From Chitinophagales bacterium (GTDB lineage: Bacteria > Bacteroidota > Bacteroidia > Chitinophagales > Saprospiraceae): DNA of 50,613 nucleotides. Numbering within the stretch: position 1 is the stretch's first letter; every line of letters begins with the position of its first letter. The notes beneath the pieces were generated by a model. It worked only from the letters and a program-made list of their open reading frames with translations, was not told the DNA's origin and made no database searches. A program made the position numbers and the translations under genes. Of this stretch, positions 8,194 to 16,425 are shown in pieces. The stretch lies in assembly GCA_013298845.1 (NCBI GenBank), contig JAAFJN010000034.1, positions 1 to 50,613 of the forward strand. Reading direction: 5' to 3'.

Positions 8194-8877
8194 ATGAGAT
8201 ATCAAGATTTTGAAAAAACGATGTCGCCGTATCGAATGAACAGATATTTAACGGCTTGCAACGGAAATACGAAAACGGCGATGACATTATATCGGTTGAA
8301 CTTGCGGCTCTCGCAGGAGATGTTCACGGTCATCAGTTGCTTCGAAGTGGCATTGCGCAACGCCATTGACAAGCACTACCTGACTTCCTTCGGATCTGAT
8401 TGGCTAAAAAATGCGGCCGCTCCCGGAGGCGTCTTCGACAGAAGAGACTGCCGATATACACAAGCGGCTATTAATGAGGTAATAAATTCATTGGGAGCGC
8501 ACTATTCACATGGTAAGACTGTTGCAGGATTGGGGTTTGGAGTTTGGCGGTATTTATTTGCCAACCACCAATTTAACGCTGCGGGAAGAACACTTTTGAG
8601 GATTTTCCCCGCTAAACCACGTAGCACGGCCACGGTTCAGTACAACCAATCGTATGTATTCAATCAATTGTTTCAACTCAACGAAATACGCAATCGTATT
8701 GCCCACCACGAGCCAATTTGTTTTCAGCCCGGTCAGCCAGTCAAAGACACGACTTACGCCCGCCAACACTACGTTTTAATTTTACAGTTGTTCCAATGGA
8801 TGACAATTGATGAAGCGGCACTTTTGTACGGCTTAGACCACATTAACCGGGTTTGCGCGGATATTGATGCGCTTTAA
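8194..8877 (+). CDS. Abi family (Abi_2/AbiD/AbiF-like) HEPN ribonuclease-like protein
   Basis: 227 residues, the usual size of the compact Bacteroidota Abi proteins. The N-terminus (MSPYRMNRYLTAC, LSQEMFTVISCFEVALRNAI) is the family's opening, and NEIRNRIAHHEPI carries the HEPN catalytic R-x4-H motif: Arg166 and His171, with His172 next to it. HEPN proteins of this group cut RNA and stop growth during phage infection; AbiF members are held in check by a neighbouring RNA and are regarded as relatives of the Cas13 ancestor. Only one HEPN motif is present, so the active form would be a dimer. The gene follows the candidate RNA by 13 bases and is likely co-transcribed with it. No protein antitoxin lies next to it. 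Codon use is close to that of its neighbours. Confidence 0.85.
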   Translation: MRYQDFEKTMSPYRMNRYLTACNGNTKTAMTLYRLNLRLSQEMFTVISCFEVALRNAIDKHYLTSFGSDWLKNAAAPGGVFDRRDCRYTQAAINEVINSLGAHYSHGKTVAGLGFGVWRYLFANHQFNAAGRTLLRIFPAKPRSTATVQYNQSYVFNQLFQLNEIRNRIAHHEPICFQPGQPVKDTTYARQHYVLILQLFQWMTIDEAALLYGLDHINRVCADIDAL

Positions 8878-8913
8878 AACTGACTATAGTTGGCATCGAA
8901 CCCATCATTAAAT

Positions 8914-9477
8914 ATGGCAAAAACAGAAATAAACATTCCCACTTTTCACCCCGACAGCCCGGAATCGTGGCGACAATGGTTGCTCGAAAACCACCGTTCA
9001 GCGGCGGCGGTATGGCTGGTATATTACAAAAAAAAGGCCGGAAAGCCCTCCCTTTCGTGGAGCGAAGCCGTGGACGAAGCCTTGTGTTTTGGCTGGATTG
9101 ACAGCAAGGCCAAACCGTTGGACGACGAAAAATACATGCAATTTTTCACCCCACGAAAAGCCAAAAGCGTTTGGTCAAAAGTTAATAAAGAAAAAATAAA
9201 ACAACTGGAAGCCGCCGGAAAAATGACGCCTGCCGGTTGGGAAATCATCGAAATTGCCCAGCAGAACGGCTCCTGGACCATTCTGGACGAGGTAGAAGAA
9301 CTCGTAATCCCCGATGATTTAGCGGCGGCGTTTGTTCCCTACCCCGAAGCCTGGGCGCGTTTTTTGGCGTTGAGCAAATCGGTGCGCAAAACGTATTTGT
9401 ATTTACTGGTTTCGGCCAAACGCCCGGAAACCCGCCAAAAAAGGATTGAGGATATTGTGGCAAAAATGATGGCGTGA
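8914..9477 (+). CDS. YdeI/OmpD-associated (OmdA) family protein
   Basis: 187 residues matching the 'bacteriocin-protection, YdeI/OmpD-associated' family: SPESWRQWLLENH, the WLVYYKKKAGKPSLSW block, the invariant DEALCFGWIDSKAKPLD and the FTPRKAKSVWSKVNKEKI block, plus a C-terminal helical part ending ETRQKRIEDIVAKM. The molecular role is not established; homologues have been linked to antimicrobial-peptide resistance. The ATG at 8914 gives the usual N-terminus. It sits 36 bases after the HEPN gene and abuts the phosphatase-like gene with no gap (TGA then ATG), so those two are one transcription unit. Confidence 0.85.
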   Translation: MAKTEINIPTFHPDSPESWRQWLLENHRSAAAVWLVYYKKKAGKPSLSWSEAVDEALCFGWIDSKAKPLDDEKYMQFFTPRKAKSVWSKVNKEKIKQLEAAGKMTPAGWEIIEIAQQNGSWTILDEVEELVIPDDLAAAFVPYPEAWARFLALSKSVRKTYLYLLVSAKRPETRQKRIEDIVAKMMA

Positions 9478-9816
9478 ATGAAGAAAATCTTGTTCATCTG
9501 CACCATTAATCGAATGCGCAGTGCAACCGCGCAGGTGATGTATGAAAATGACGACCGCTTTGAGGTTAAGTCAGCGGGTACTGACAAACTCGCCCGGATT
9601 GTTATTAATCGGGAATTATTGGAGTGGGCCGACGCAATTGTTGTGATGGAAAAACACCATAGAAACAAAATCAGAGCCAAATTTCCCGATATTTACGCCA
9701 CAAAAAGGATAGTATGCCTTTACATCCCGGACGAATATGATTTTATGGAGCCAGCGTTAATGGATGTATTAAAATCAAAATTTGAAGACGTTTACCAACG
9801 AGAACTGCTACAATAA
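9478..9816 (+). CDS. Small protein-tyrosine-phosphatase-like protein (LMW-PTP superfamily)
   Basis: 112 residues. The N-terminal strand KKILFICTINRMRSATA ends in a CX5R phosphate-binding loop, Cys8 to Arg14 followed by Ser15, typical of the short predicted tyrosine phosphatase family (COG4551-like) rather than of the 150-residue LMW-PTP. The rest fits the short fold: SAGTDKLAR, WADAIVVMEKHHRNKI and the C-terminal LYIPDEYDFM, whose Asp/Glu may act as general acid. Substrate unknown. It starts on the base after the stop of the YdeI-like gene and is probably translated with it. Confidence 0.78.
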   Translation: MKKILFICTINRMRSATAQVMYENDDRFEVKSAGTDKLARIVINRELLEWADAIVVMEKHHRNKIRAKFPDIYATKRIVCLYIPDEYDFMEPALMDVLKSKFEDVYQRELLQ

Positions 9817-9831
9817 ACTATCAAACCCAAC

Positions 9832-9948
9832 ATGAATCAAGTACTAAAAGCCACAATTTTCATCAGCATCGTCATTGGCACCTGCACTTCTTGTTTTGCG
9901 CAAAACGCCATTAATCAAAAGAGCACCGGAGCCATTCTAATCACTTAA
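9832..9948 (+). pseudogene. Duplicated 5' fragment of the thioredoxin-family gene at 11267
   Basis: The first 102 bases (9832-9933) match 11267-11368 at 95 of 102 positions without gaps, covering the signal peptide and the first 34 codons of the intact thioredoxin-family gene. After that point similarity stops abruptly and the frame ends five codons later (38 residues). Most of the changes cluster near the signal-peptide cleavage region. The fragment lies only 15 bases after the phosphatase-like gene. It reads as the relic of a duplicated or insertion-split copy, and the AT-rich SMI1-LRR cassette now fills the space between the two copies. A tiny secreted peptide could still be made, but nothing supports a function. 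Confidence 0.75.
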
Positions 9949-9958
9949 AGAAAACGCC

Positions 9959-11182
9959 ATGTTAAAAGATCCAACACCATATAATTCAATTGAGTATTTT
10001 TGTACTAAAATAAAAACTGATAATATTTTTTTAGAATCTGCCTTTGAAGGATGTACTTCAAGTGAAATAAGTCAAATTGAAGCCCATTTAAACTTTAACC
10101 TTCCAAATTCAATAAAGGAATTTTTGTCTTTTTGTGGAAAAAACTGAAAAGGAACTTATGTCATTCATTCTCTTCAAAAAATATTATTAGATCAACAGCC
10201 GTATCAAATACTGGAAGCGTCAAATTCAATCTATGGGTTCGCTAAAGAAATAGATGTAAATGAAATAATCATAATAGATTTTGAAGAACACCTTGGAGAG
10301 TATAACTGGGGTTTCTTTTTCAAAAAAGACAAAAGTGAAAACCCACGTATTTATCAACTTACTGATTCCGGGTTACACCACGAGTCATTTCCATTTACTC
10401 AATACGTTGGAAATAAATTAGAAAATTCAATTCAATTTTCAACTCAACTCTTTCTCGATGATTATCGTTGTTTTGAATTAAAATTATCGTATATTAACCC
10501 ATTTACTGTAAGGAAACTTATTATTAACTCACAAGAACTATCACTTAGAGCAAATGAGTTGATGATGAAACTACCTCATCTTGATGAAGTGAGTTTTAGT
10601 ATATACAATAGTAGGGCTGACAAATCATGGCTATATCACATGTCGCACAATGAAAGTATAAAAAAAATTAGCATTGGAGCAGATGAACTCAGGGCACTCA
10701 TTTTACCAGAAGATGGCTTACCTAACTTAGAAACGTTACGGATTAACTCGAAGAGCCTCGAAGAAATACCTAAGAATTTATCAAGTTGCCCCAATCTAAT
10801 TTATCTGTCAGTGATTGCAAATGATTTAGGCATGATTCCGATAGAAATTTTTAAGTTGACAAAATTAAATGAACTCCGCATCCATAATATCCGGTTAGAA
10901 TATTTTCCAATTGAAGTATGCTCTCTGGTAAACTTGGTCAAAATATCGTTAAAAGGTAACCTTTCAACATTCCCGGAAGGATTATACGATATACCAAATC
11001 TCAAAGAAATTGATTTATCAGAAAATAACATCGTAACAATTGATGAAAGAATCAGAAACCTAAAAAACCTGGAGAAACTAAATATCAGTCAAAATTCATT
11101 TTCCACTTCGGAATTAGAAAAATTAAAGGATATGCTTCCAGAGGTACAGATAACCATGTGGAATCAAAAACCTCTTACCTAA
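9959..11182 (+). pseudogene. SMI1/KNR4-like and leucine-rich-repeat protein gene interrupted by an in-frame TGA
   Basis: One frame runs for 407 codons from ATG 9959 to the stop at 11182 and is broken only by TGA at 10145-10147 (codon 63). Residues before it (SSEISQIEAHLNFNLPNSIK, EFLSFCGKN) and after it (KGTYVIHSLQ to about residue 165) together form one SMI1/KNR4-like domain, a fold used by immunity proteins of polymorphic-toxin systems. Residues about 230-400 hold six or seven leucine-rich repeats (LPNLETLRIN, LKNLEKLNIS). A single TGG to TGA change (Trp63) would explain the break. Base and codon use (ATA, AGA, AAA, TTA) is much more AT-rich than both neighbours, a sign of transfer. No matching toxin is in the window. 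The distal LRR part could be translated alone from a TTG near 10559, but this is unproven. Confidence 0.7.
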
Positions 11183-11266
11183 AAACACAACTCTTACAAT
11201 GATTCTATTGCTGCATACTAAGTGGGATTTGAATCCATCGAATGAACCAAACAAATCAGATCCAAT

Positions 11267-12457
11267 ATGAATCAAGTACTAAAAGCCACAATTTTCACCA
11301 GCATCTTCATCGGTACCTGCACTTCTTGTTTTGCGCAAAAAACAATTAATCAAAAGAGCACCGGAGCCGAAATTTTGGAAAAAACGTACAACACCCTACA
11401 CGAAGCCCAACGGATTAGTTATGATTATCAGCGCGTTGTAAATTATGCCTCCGACGATTATTACCACGAACTCAAGGCTACAACTTACTTAGATTACCAG
11501 AGTGACGACAAGGTTTTGGGGTTTAAATACCAAATTGAATCCGTTGAGGCCAAAATGATCTACAACGGCTCGGAGGGTTTTGAATTGAATAAACGCAACA
11601 ACACCATTACCGTTGCTCACCAACCTGATTTGGACCATTTTTCGTCCATATCCGTTTTTTTGAATTCAATAATCACCCTTAAACAGGCATTGCCGGTCAT
11701 TTTATCCGATAACACCATCGCAAAAACGCTTTCGGATACCACCATTTCGGGAAAAAACTATTATTTGGCGTCGTTCGTGCTGGAGAATAAAACCCTGGGT
11801 AGTTTAGGTACGTTCAATAAAATAACGAATAAGATAAACTTTTTGTACCAAATCATTATTGACCCAGCCACTTTTTTGCCACTAAAAATTATCCAGACGA
11901 ATAATATAACCCCCACGGACTACGTACTTACCGCCTTTTCCAATTATCAGATTGATCCCAATAATTTACCGGAGTTATCCTGGTACTACACCACCTATAC
12001 CCACCAATATAAACCGGCTGATGAACAATTGCCCGTTCTGATAAAAACCAAGGCAAGAGCATCGTTTTTTAACGCGGCGTACTTTAACAGCCCCGACAGC
12101 GTCAACCTAAATATGTTCGTCGGGCGCGTTGTTGTACTTGAATTTTGGTTCAAAAACTGCGGTAGTTGTATTGCGGCGGTTCCCAAAATCAACGATTTAG
12201 TTGAAAAATATAAGGATAAAGACGTGGCTGTCATTGGTGTAAATTCTACCGATAATTTCAAAAATATTGCGTTTTTTTACGAAAAACACCGACCCGCCTT
12301 TAAAACGATACTCGACCCGAATGGAAAAATCAAAAGCAACTACGGTGTTTATGGATTTCCAACGATCGTTATTTTGGACCAAAAAGGGTTTGTTCTTTAT
12401 GCCGGAGAATTTGACCAAAAAGTCATTGAAAGGGTTATAGAAAGGGCTTTAAAATAG
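11267..12457 (+). CDS. Exported TlpA-like thioredoxin-fold protein with N-terminal lipoprotein-carrier-like domain
   Basis: 396 residues. The N-terminal signal peptide ends near CFAQ (residue 24); Cys18 and Cys21 just before it leave open whether it is a lipoprotein. Residues 30-260 form a beta-rich domain of the kind seen in DUF2092/LolA-like outer-membrane sorting proteins (YNGSEGFELNKRNNTITV, IDPATFLPLKI). Residues 285-396 are a TlpA/AhpC-TSA-like thioredoxin domain: VVVLEFWFKNCGSCIAAVP holds the CxxC active site, and GVYGFPTIVILDQKG has the cis-proline. The role is probably periplasmic disulfide reduction or cytochrome/lipoprotein maturation, by family only. Its first 102 bases are repeated at 9832-9933. 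Confidence 0.82.
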   Translation: MNQVLKATIFTSIFIGTCTSCFAQKTINQKSTGAEILEKTYNTLHEAQRISYDYQRVVNYASDDYYHELKATTYLDYQSDDKVLGFKYQIESVEAKMIYNGSEGFELNKRNNTITVAHQPDLDHFSSISVFLNSIITLKQALPVILSDNTIAKTLSDTTISGKNYYLASFVLENKTLGSLGTFNKITNKINFLYQIIIDPATFLPLKIIQTNNITPTDYVLTAFSNYQIDPNNLPELSWYYTTYTHQYKPADEQLPVLIKTKARASFFNAAYFNSPDSVNLNMFVGRVVVLEFWFKNCGSCIAAVPKINDLVEKYKDKDVAVIGVNSTDNFKNIAFFYEKHRPAFKTILDPNGKIKSNYGVYGFPTIVILDQKGFVLYAGEFDQKVIERVIERALK

Positions 12458-12469
12458 GTAGGAAAAGTA

Positions 12470-14911
12470 TTACGGGTCCACATCCACCGCAACCCGCACT
12501 TGCGACCAACCGGGTTTGCCCACCAACAATTCGGTGGCTTTTTTGATCAATGCCTTGGTGCGCGGCACGATATCGCCCGTTTTTTCCAATTTTAGCATAA
12601 TATTTTGGTGATAATAATTCCGAACGCGGCCCACGGGCGGAATCACCGGACCTAATACGCGCTCCGGTCCCAATTTATCGCGCAAAATGGCCGACAAATA
12701 CGCCGCCGCCGCGCCGGTCACTTTATCGTCTTTGTGCTGGATATTCAGGTGTATTAACCGAACAAACGGTGGATACCGAAACTCCTCGCGTTCGCGCAAT
12801 TCGCGCTCGATAAACCGTTGAAAATCATTGTCCAATACATCCAATACTACCGGGTGTTGGGTCGCGTAGGCTTGAATGAGTACGGTACCGCGTTTCTTTT
12901 TGCGGCCCGCCCGGCCCGATACCTGCGTGATGAGTTGAAATGCCCGCTCGCCGGAACGGAAATCGGGGAAACGTACAATTTGGTCGGCGGAGAGCACCCC
13001 TACCAAGGCCACATTTTCAAAATCCAGCCCTTTGGAAACCATTTGGGTGCCCACCAAAATATCCAATTCGCGCTCTTCAAAATCGTTCAAGAGGGCCGAC
13101 AAACTGTTTTTGGTGCCGGCGGTGTCCAAGTCCATGCGGGCAATGCGGGCATCGGGGAGAAAAATGCGCAATTCGTCCTCAATTTTTTCGGTACCGGACC
13201 CTAACATCACGAGTTTGCCCGAACCGCAGGCCGGACAGGTTTCTGGCACGTCGGCGCGAAAATTGCAGTAATGGCAACGCAATACGTGCTGAAACTTGTG
13301 GTAAGTCAAACTCACGTCGCAGTTTTGGCAGGTGCTGGCCCAGCCGCAGGTTTCGCACTCCAAAATGGGCGCATAACCCCGGCGGTTTTGGAACAAAATG
13401 GCCTGCTCGCCGTTCTCCAACGCCAATTTTAACTGGTCAATTAAAGCACCACTAAAAATGCCGTGCATGGTGCGTTTTTTCTGCTCGTCTTTGAGGTCCA
13501 CCACCCGAATTTCGGGCATATCCAGCCCACCGAAGCGCTGTTTCATTTCCACTAAACCGTATTTCCCCGTAAGGGCGTTATGGTAGGTTTCCACGCCGGG
13601 CGTGGCTGAACCTAGCAAAACGTGCGCTTTGTTGGTGGCTGCGAGATAAATAGCCGCGTCGCGGGCGTTGTAGCGCGGCGCGGGGTCGTATTGTTTGAAG
13701 GACGGGTCGTGCTCCTCGTCCACGATGATGAGTTGCAGGTTTTGAAAGGGCAAAAACAGACCGGAACGGGCCCCCAACACAATGGGTCGTCCGGCGGCGG
13801 CGCTGTTCCACACTTCCGCCCGTTCGTTGGCGTTGATTTTGGAGTGATACACCGCAATATCGCCGCCAAATACCCGCTGTAAACGGCTGACGATTTGGGT
13901 GGTGAGCGCGATTTCGGGCAGCAAATAGAGCACTTGCCCGCCTTGCAAAATCACCTCGCGCATCATTTCGATGTACACCTGGGTTTTACCCGAACCCGTT
14001 ACGCCGTGCAGCAGCACCACTTTTTTGCCACTGATAAAATGCTGATTAATCTCGCTCAGGGCTTTGCTTTGGTGTTCGGACAAAGTGCCCGTACCGGCCA
14101 ATTCTTCGCGGTAATCGGCAATTCGGCTGATTTCGCGTTCATAGACCTCCAAAATACCCAATTTAGCGAGGCTTTGCAAAGGAGAATCACTCACAGCGGC
14201 GGCTTTGAGCAAAACACTTTTTTTTACAAATGGCTGATTACGAACCATTTGAATAAAAGCCATTAAAATTTTTACCTGCGCCTCACTTTTTACAACATCA
14301 AAAACACTACGCACCAAATCGGGATCGGATTTATAGGGTTCACACCAGCGAACGGCCGAAATTTTGCGGGGTTTGTATTTTTCCTGAAGTTCTTCGCGCA
14401 GCAAAATGACGCCCCGGTGGATGAGTTTTTGAATGACGGGCAGCACCGTTTTTCGGTTGAGGATTTTGCGCACATCCTCGATGGTAATTTCGGGTTGGAG
14501 TTGCAGTGCTTCGGCAACGAGGTATTCGTCGTCGGCCAGTTCGAGCAAGTCGTCGGTATAATCGGCGTTGAAAGCAATGCGGGTTTCGCTGCTGAGTTTC
14601 ATGTTGCCGGGTAGGGCCGCCAGCATCACTTCGCCGAGGGTGGAGCAGTAGTAATCGGCAATCCAGTTCCAAAATTTCAACTGTATTTCCGAAACGAGCG
14701 GCACTTCGTCGAGGACGGAAATAATTTCTTTTACTTTATAATCGGGTTTATTGTGGTGGAGGCGTTCCACGAGACCGCTGTACAATTTGGATTTTCCAAA
14801 AGGCACTTCTACCCGAAGGCCGGTTTTAATGGTTTCGGTGAGGTCTTCGGGCACCGCAAAAGTATAGGTGCGGTTGGGCAAAGCGAGTGGGAGTATGACG
14901 TCGGCAAACAC
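12470..14911 (-). CDS. priA: Primosomal protein N' (PriA helicase)
   Basis: 813 residues. PriA reloads the replicative helicase at stalled forks. The N-terminal DNA-binding domain opens with the typical FADVILPLALPNRTYTF. The helicase core shows Walker A GVTGSGKTQVY (about residue 305), the DEEH box IIVDEEHDPSFKQYD, and GSATPGVET. The zinc-binding segment has four CxxC pairs (ECETCGWASTCQNCD, CHYCNF, CPACGSG). The C-terminal domain includes QVSGRAGR. The start codon is GTG at 14911, six bases after the stop of the histidine kinase gene; the start is fixed by the family's N-terminus. It is the last gene of a minus-strand cluster with the kinase and the small Ig-like gene, an unusual pairing for a replication gene. 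Confidence 0.96.
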   Translation of the reverse strand: MFADVILPLALPNRTYTFAVPEDLTETIKTGLRVEVPFGKSKLYSGLVERLHHNKPDYKVKEIISVLDEVPLVSEIQLKFWNWIADYYCSTLGEVMLAALPGNMKLSSETRIAFNADYTDDLLELADDEYLVAEALQLQPEITIEDVRKILNRKTVLPVIQKLIHRGVILLREELQEKYKPRKISAVRWCEPYKSDPDLVRSVFDVVKSEAQVKILMAFIQMVRNQPFVKKSVLLKAAAVSDSPLQSLAKLGILEVYEREISRIADYREELAGTGTLSEHQSKALSEINQHFISGKKVVLLHGVTGSGKTQVYIEMMREVILQGGQVLYLLPEIALTTQIVSRLQRVFGGDIAVYHSKINANERAEVWNSAAAGRPIVLGARSGLFLPFQNLQLIIVDEEHDPSFKQYDPAPRYNARDAAIYLAATNKAHVLLGSATPGVETYHNALTGKYGLVEMKQRFGGLDMPEIRVVDLKDEQKKRTMHGIFSGALIDQLKLALENGEQAILFQNRRGYAPILECETCGWASTCQNCDVSLTYHKFQHVLRCHYCNFRADVPETCPACGSGKLVMLGSGTEKIEDELRIFLPDARIARMDLDTAGTKNSLSALLNDFEERELDILVGTQMVSKGLDFENVALVGVLSADQIVRFPDFRSGERAFQLITQVSGRAGRKKKRGTVLIQAYATQHPVVLDVLDNDFQRFIERELREREEFRYPPFVRLIHLNIQHKDDKVTGAAAAYLSAILRDKLGPERVLGPVIPPVGRVRNYYHQNIMLKLEKTGDIVPRTKALIKKATELLVGKPGWSQVRVAVDVDP

Positions 14912-14917
14912 TACTGA

Positions 14918-15886
14918 TTAGATCATTTCGATAATAAACACCGTTCCCTGCGGTTGGTTGGGAACAATTTGAATGGAGCCGCCGTGGGCTTCCACCACTT
15001 GTTTAACGATGTACAAACCCAGGCCGGTACCGGTGGCTTTGCGGGTTTCTTCGTTACCCAGGCGGTAAAATTTTTCAAAAACGGTTTTGTACTCGGCGGG
15101 TGGAATACCCTGCCCCTGGTCGGCAACGCTCAACCGGATTTTGCCGGATTGTTGGTTGGCCGAAACAGTTATTGGCGCGCCTTTGGGTGAATATTTGATG
15201 GCATTTTCCATCAAATTCATCACTACGGCAGTGAAGCCCTGTTTATCGGCCTGTACATCGGGCAAATGAGCGGGTACCGTGTTCACGACCTGACTCATGG
15301 GAAAGCGCAATTGCAAGGCATCTTTGCATTCTTCGACCAATTGGTACAGGTTCATGGGCGCGTACAAGGGCCGCCAACTGTCTTCGAGGCGGGCCGCCAG
15401 CAGGAGATCTTGCACCAGATTTTGCAAACGGGTAGCGTCTTTGAGGCCGCCGGAGGTGAGTTGCTGCACTTGTTCGCGGGTGAGTTCGCGCTTGTGAAAG
15501 GTTTCGAGCACGAGCCGAATGGCCGCGATGGGTGATTTTAGTTCGTGGGTAATGCTCAGCAAAAAATTGCGACGCTGCCGGGCCAGATCCACTTCTTTTT
15601 GTGAACTGCGGCGAATCAGCCACAAACCGCCGATGAGACAGCAGGTAAAAAACACGCCTTCGCCCAAAATCATCCAGGCGTACCGTTTGTGTTTTTGGAA
15701 CATTTTGGCGTAAGCGTCGGTTTGCATCACGGCCTCGCGGGACATGTGCAGGTCGCGGGCCATAATTTCGGTTTCCAACTGCAATTTTATTTCGTTGTTG
15801 CGCCACAACAGCACGGCCCACCAAAGGAACGCCGCCATCATGTACAACGCCACAAACATCGAAGATAACTTAAAACGCATAGGCAT
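14918..15886 (-). CDS. Membrane sensor histidine kinase (HisKA/HATPase)
   Basis: 322 residues. Two membrane helices (about 8-28 and 70-92) enclose a short periplasmic segment of about 40 residues. The HisKA helix carries the phosphorylated His114 in LLSITHELKSPIAAIR; the ATPase domain shows the N box NLMENAIKYS, G1 VADQGQGIPPAEY, F box FEKFYRLGNEE and G2 GTGLGLYIVKQV. No cognate response regulator is next to it, so it is an orphan here. The start ATG at 15886 shares one base with the stop (TGATG) of the secreted Ig-like gene, so the two are translationally coupled; an alternative ATG is two codons later. The signal sensed is unknown. Confidence 0.92.
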   Translation of the reverse strand: MPMRFKLSSMFVALYMMAAFLWWAVLLWRNNEIKLQLETEIMARDLHMSREAVMQTDAYAKMFQKHKRYAWMILGEGVFFTCCLIGGLWLIRRSSQKEVDLARQRRNFLLSITHELKSPIAAIRLVLETFHKRELTREQVQQLTSGGLKDATRLQNLVQDLLLAARLEDSWRPLYAPMNLYQLVEECKDALQLRFPMSQVVNTVPAHLPDVQADKQGFTAVVMNLMENAIKYSPKGAPITVSANQQSGKIRLSVADQGQGIPPAEYKTVFEKFYRLGNEETRKATGTGLGLYIVKQVVEAHGGSIQIVPNQPQGTVFIIEMI

Positions 15887-16218
15887 CAGGTGCAGGGGCG
15901 TACTTCCACATTTACCGAACTGGTAAAGGTGCATCCGCCTTTGTTTTTAACTTTGACTTCGTATTGTCCGGCATCTTTGACCCGAATCATGCGTTCGGTG
16001 CTGCCTGTATTCCATTCAAAACTTTCAAAATCGCCCTCTACTTTTAAGGTCGTTTCGCCGCCTTTGCAAATAATCGTCACCCCCGAAATGGCTACGCCTT
16101 TGAATACGGGCACCGAGGGCGATACAATTTCCGGGGCGGGGGCCGGAATGGTGACCTCCTGGGCGTATACTGCTGCGCCGAAGATAACAAATAATATGGC
16201 TGTTAATGTTTTTTTCAT
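15886..16218 (-). CDS. Small secreted Ig-like protein coupled to the histidine kinase
   Basis: 110 residues: a signal peptide (MKKTLTAILFVIFGAAVYAQ) and one Ig/PKD-like repeat. Two cysteines (IICKGGETTLKV and KNKGGCTFTSSV) and the closing motif AGQYEVKVKNKGGC match the repeats of large Bacteroidota adhesins such as those seen in the C25-like protein of this window, but here the repeat stands alone. There is no sorting domain, so a periplasmic location is likely. Because its stop codon overlaps the kinase start, it may serve as a sensory partner of the kinase; this is inference. The start was placed at the signal peptide, discarding 25 upstream in-frame codons that overlap the inverted repeat region. 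Confidence 0.7.
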   Translation of the reverse strand: MKKTLTAILFVIFGAAVYAQEVTIPAPAPEIVSPSVPVFKGVAISGVTIICKGGETTLKVEGDFESFEWNTGSTERMIRVKDAGQYEVKVKNKGGCTFTSSVNVEVRPCT

Positions 16219-16265
16219 ATTCTTGGTGAAAAGTTTGGACTGGGTTTGCCGTAGGGTGTTCATTT

Positions 16266-16385
16266 CACCACTAAAAAATAAAGAATACACCAAGAAACAC
16301 TAAGCGTATGGCGTTCATTTTAAATGTTTTAAATAAAAAATTACGCTACGCTGAGTGTTTCTTACATTTCTTACACCTTAGTGGT
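16266..16385 (-). repeat. Long imperfect inverted repeat between two minus-strand genes
   Basis: The left arm (16266-16308) and right arm (16347-16385) are complementary. The inner 17 bases, AAGAAACACTAAGCGTA on the left, match the right arm at 16 of 17 positions, and the outer CCACTAA/TTAGTGG match exactly. The spacer is about 38 bases of mostly A/T. The arms carry the 'TTAGTGTTTCTT...TTAGTGG' wording common in intergenic palindromes of this phylum. It could act as a terminator for the outer-membrane protein gene or be a MITE-like remnant; neither target-site duplication nor a transposase is visible. Confidence 0.65.
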
Positions 16386-16425
16386 AAAAAAACGCTCTAC
16401 CATATGAAACAAAAATTCAACAAAA

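Noticed and set aside
8194-8877. HEPN protein considered as a small Cas13
   Set aside because: It is only 227 residues, has one R-x4-H motif and no repeat-spacer array beside it; it belongs with the Abi proteins.
8914-9816. YdeI-like and phosphatase-like genes as antitoxin partners of the HEPN gene
   Set aside because: Both belong to families not known as antitoxins, and the HEPN gene has an RNA candidate in the expected place; proximity alone is not enough.
10145-10147. In-frame TGA read as selenocysteine or by stop-codon reassignment
   Set aside because: TGA ends several genes here normally (for example at 9475-9477 and 31544-31546), the position is not a redox motif, and no recoding hairpin is evident; a nonsense mutation is simpler.
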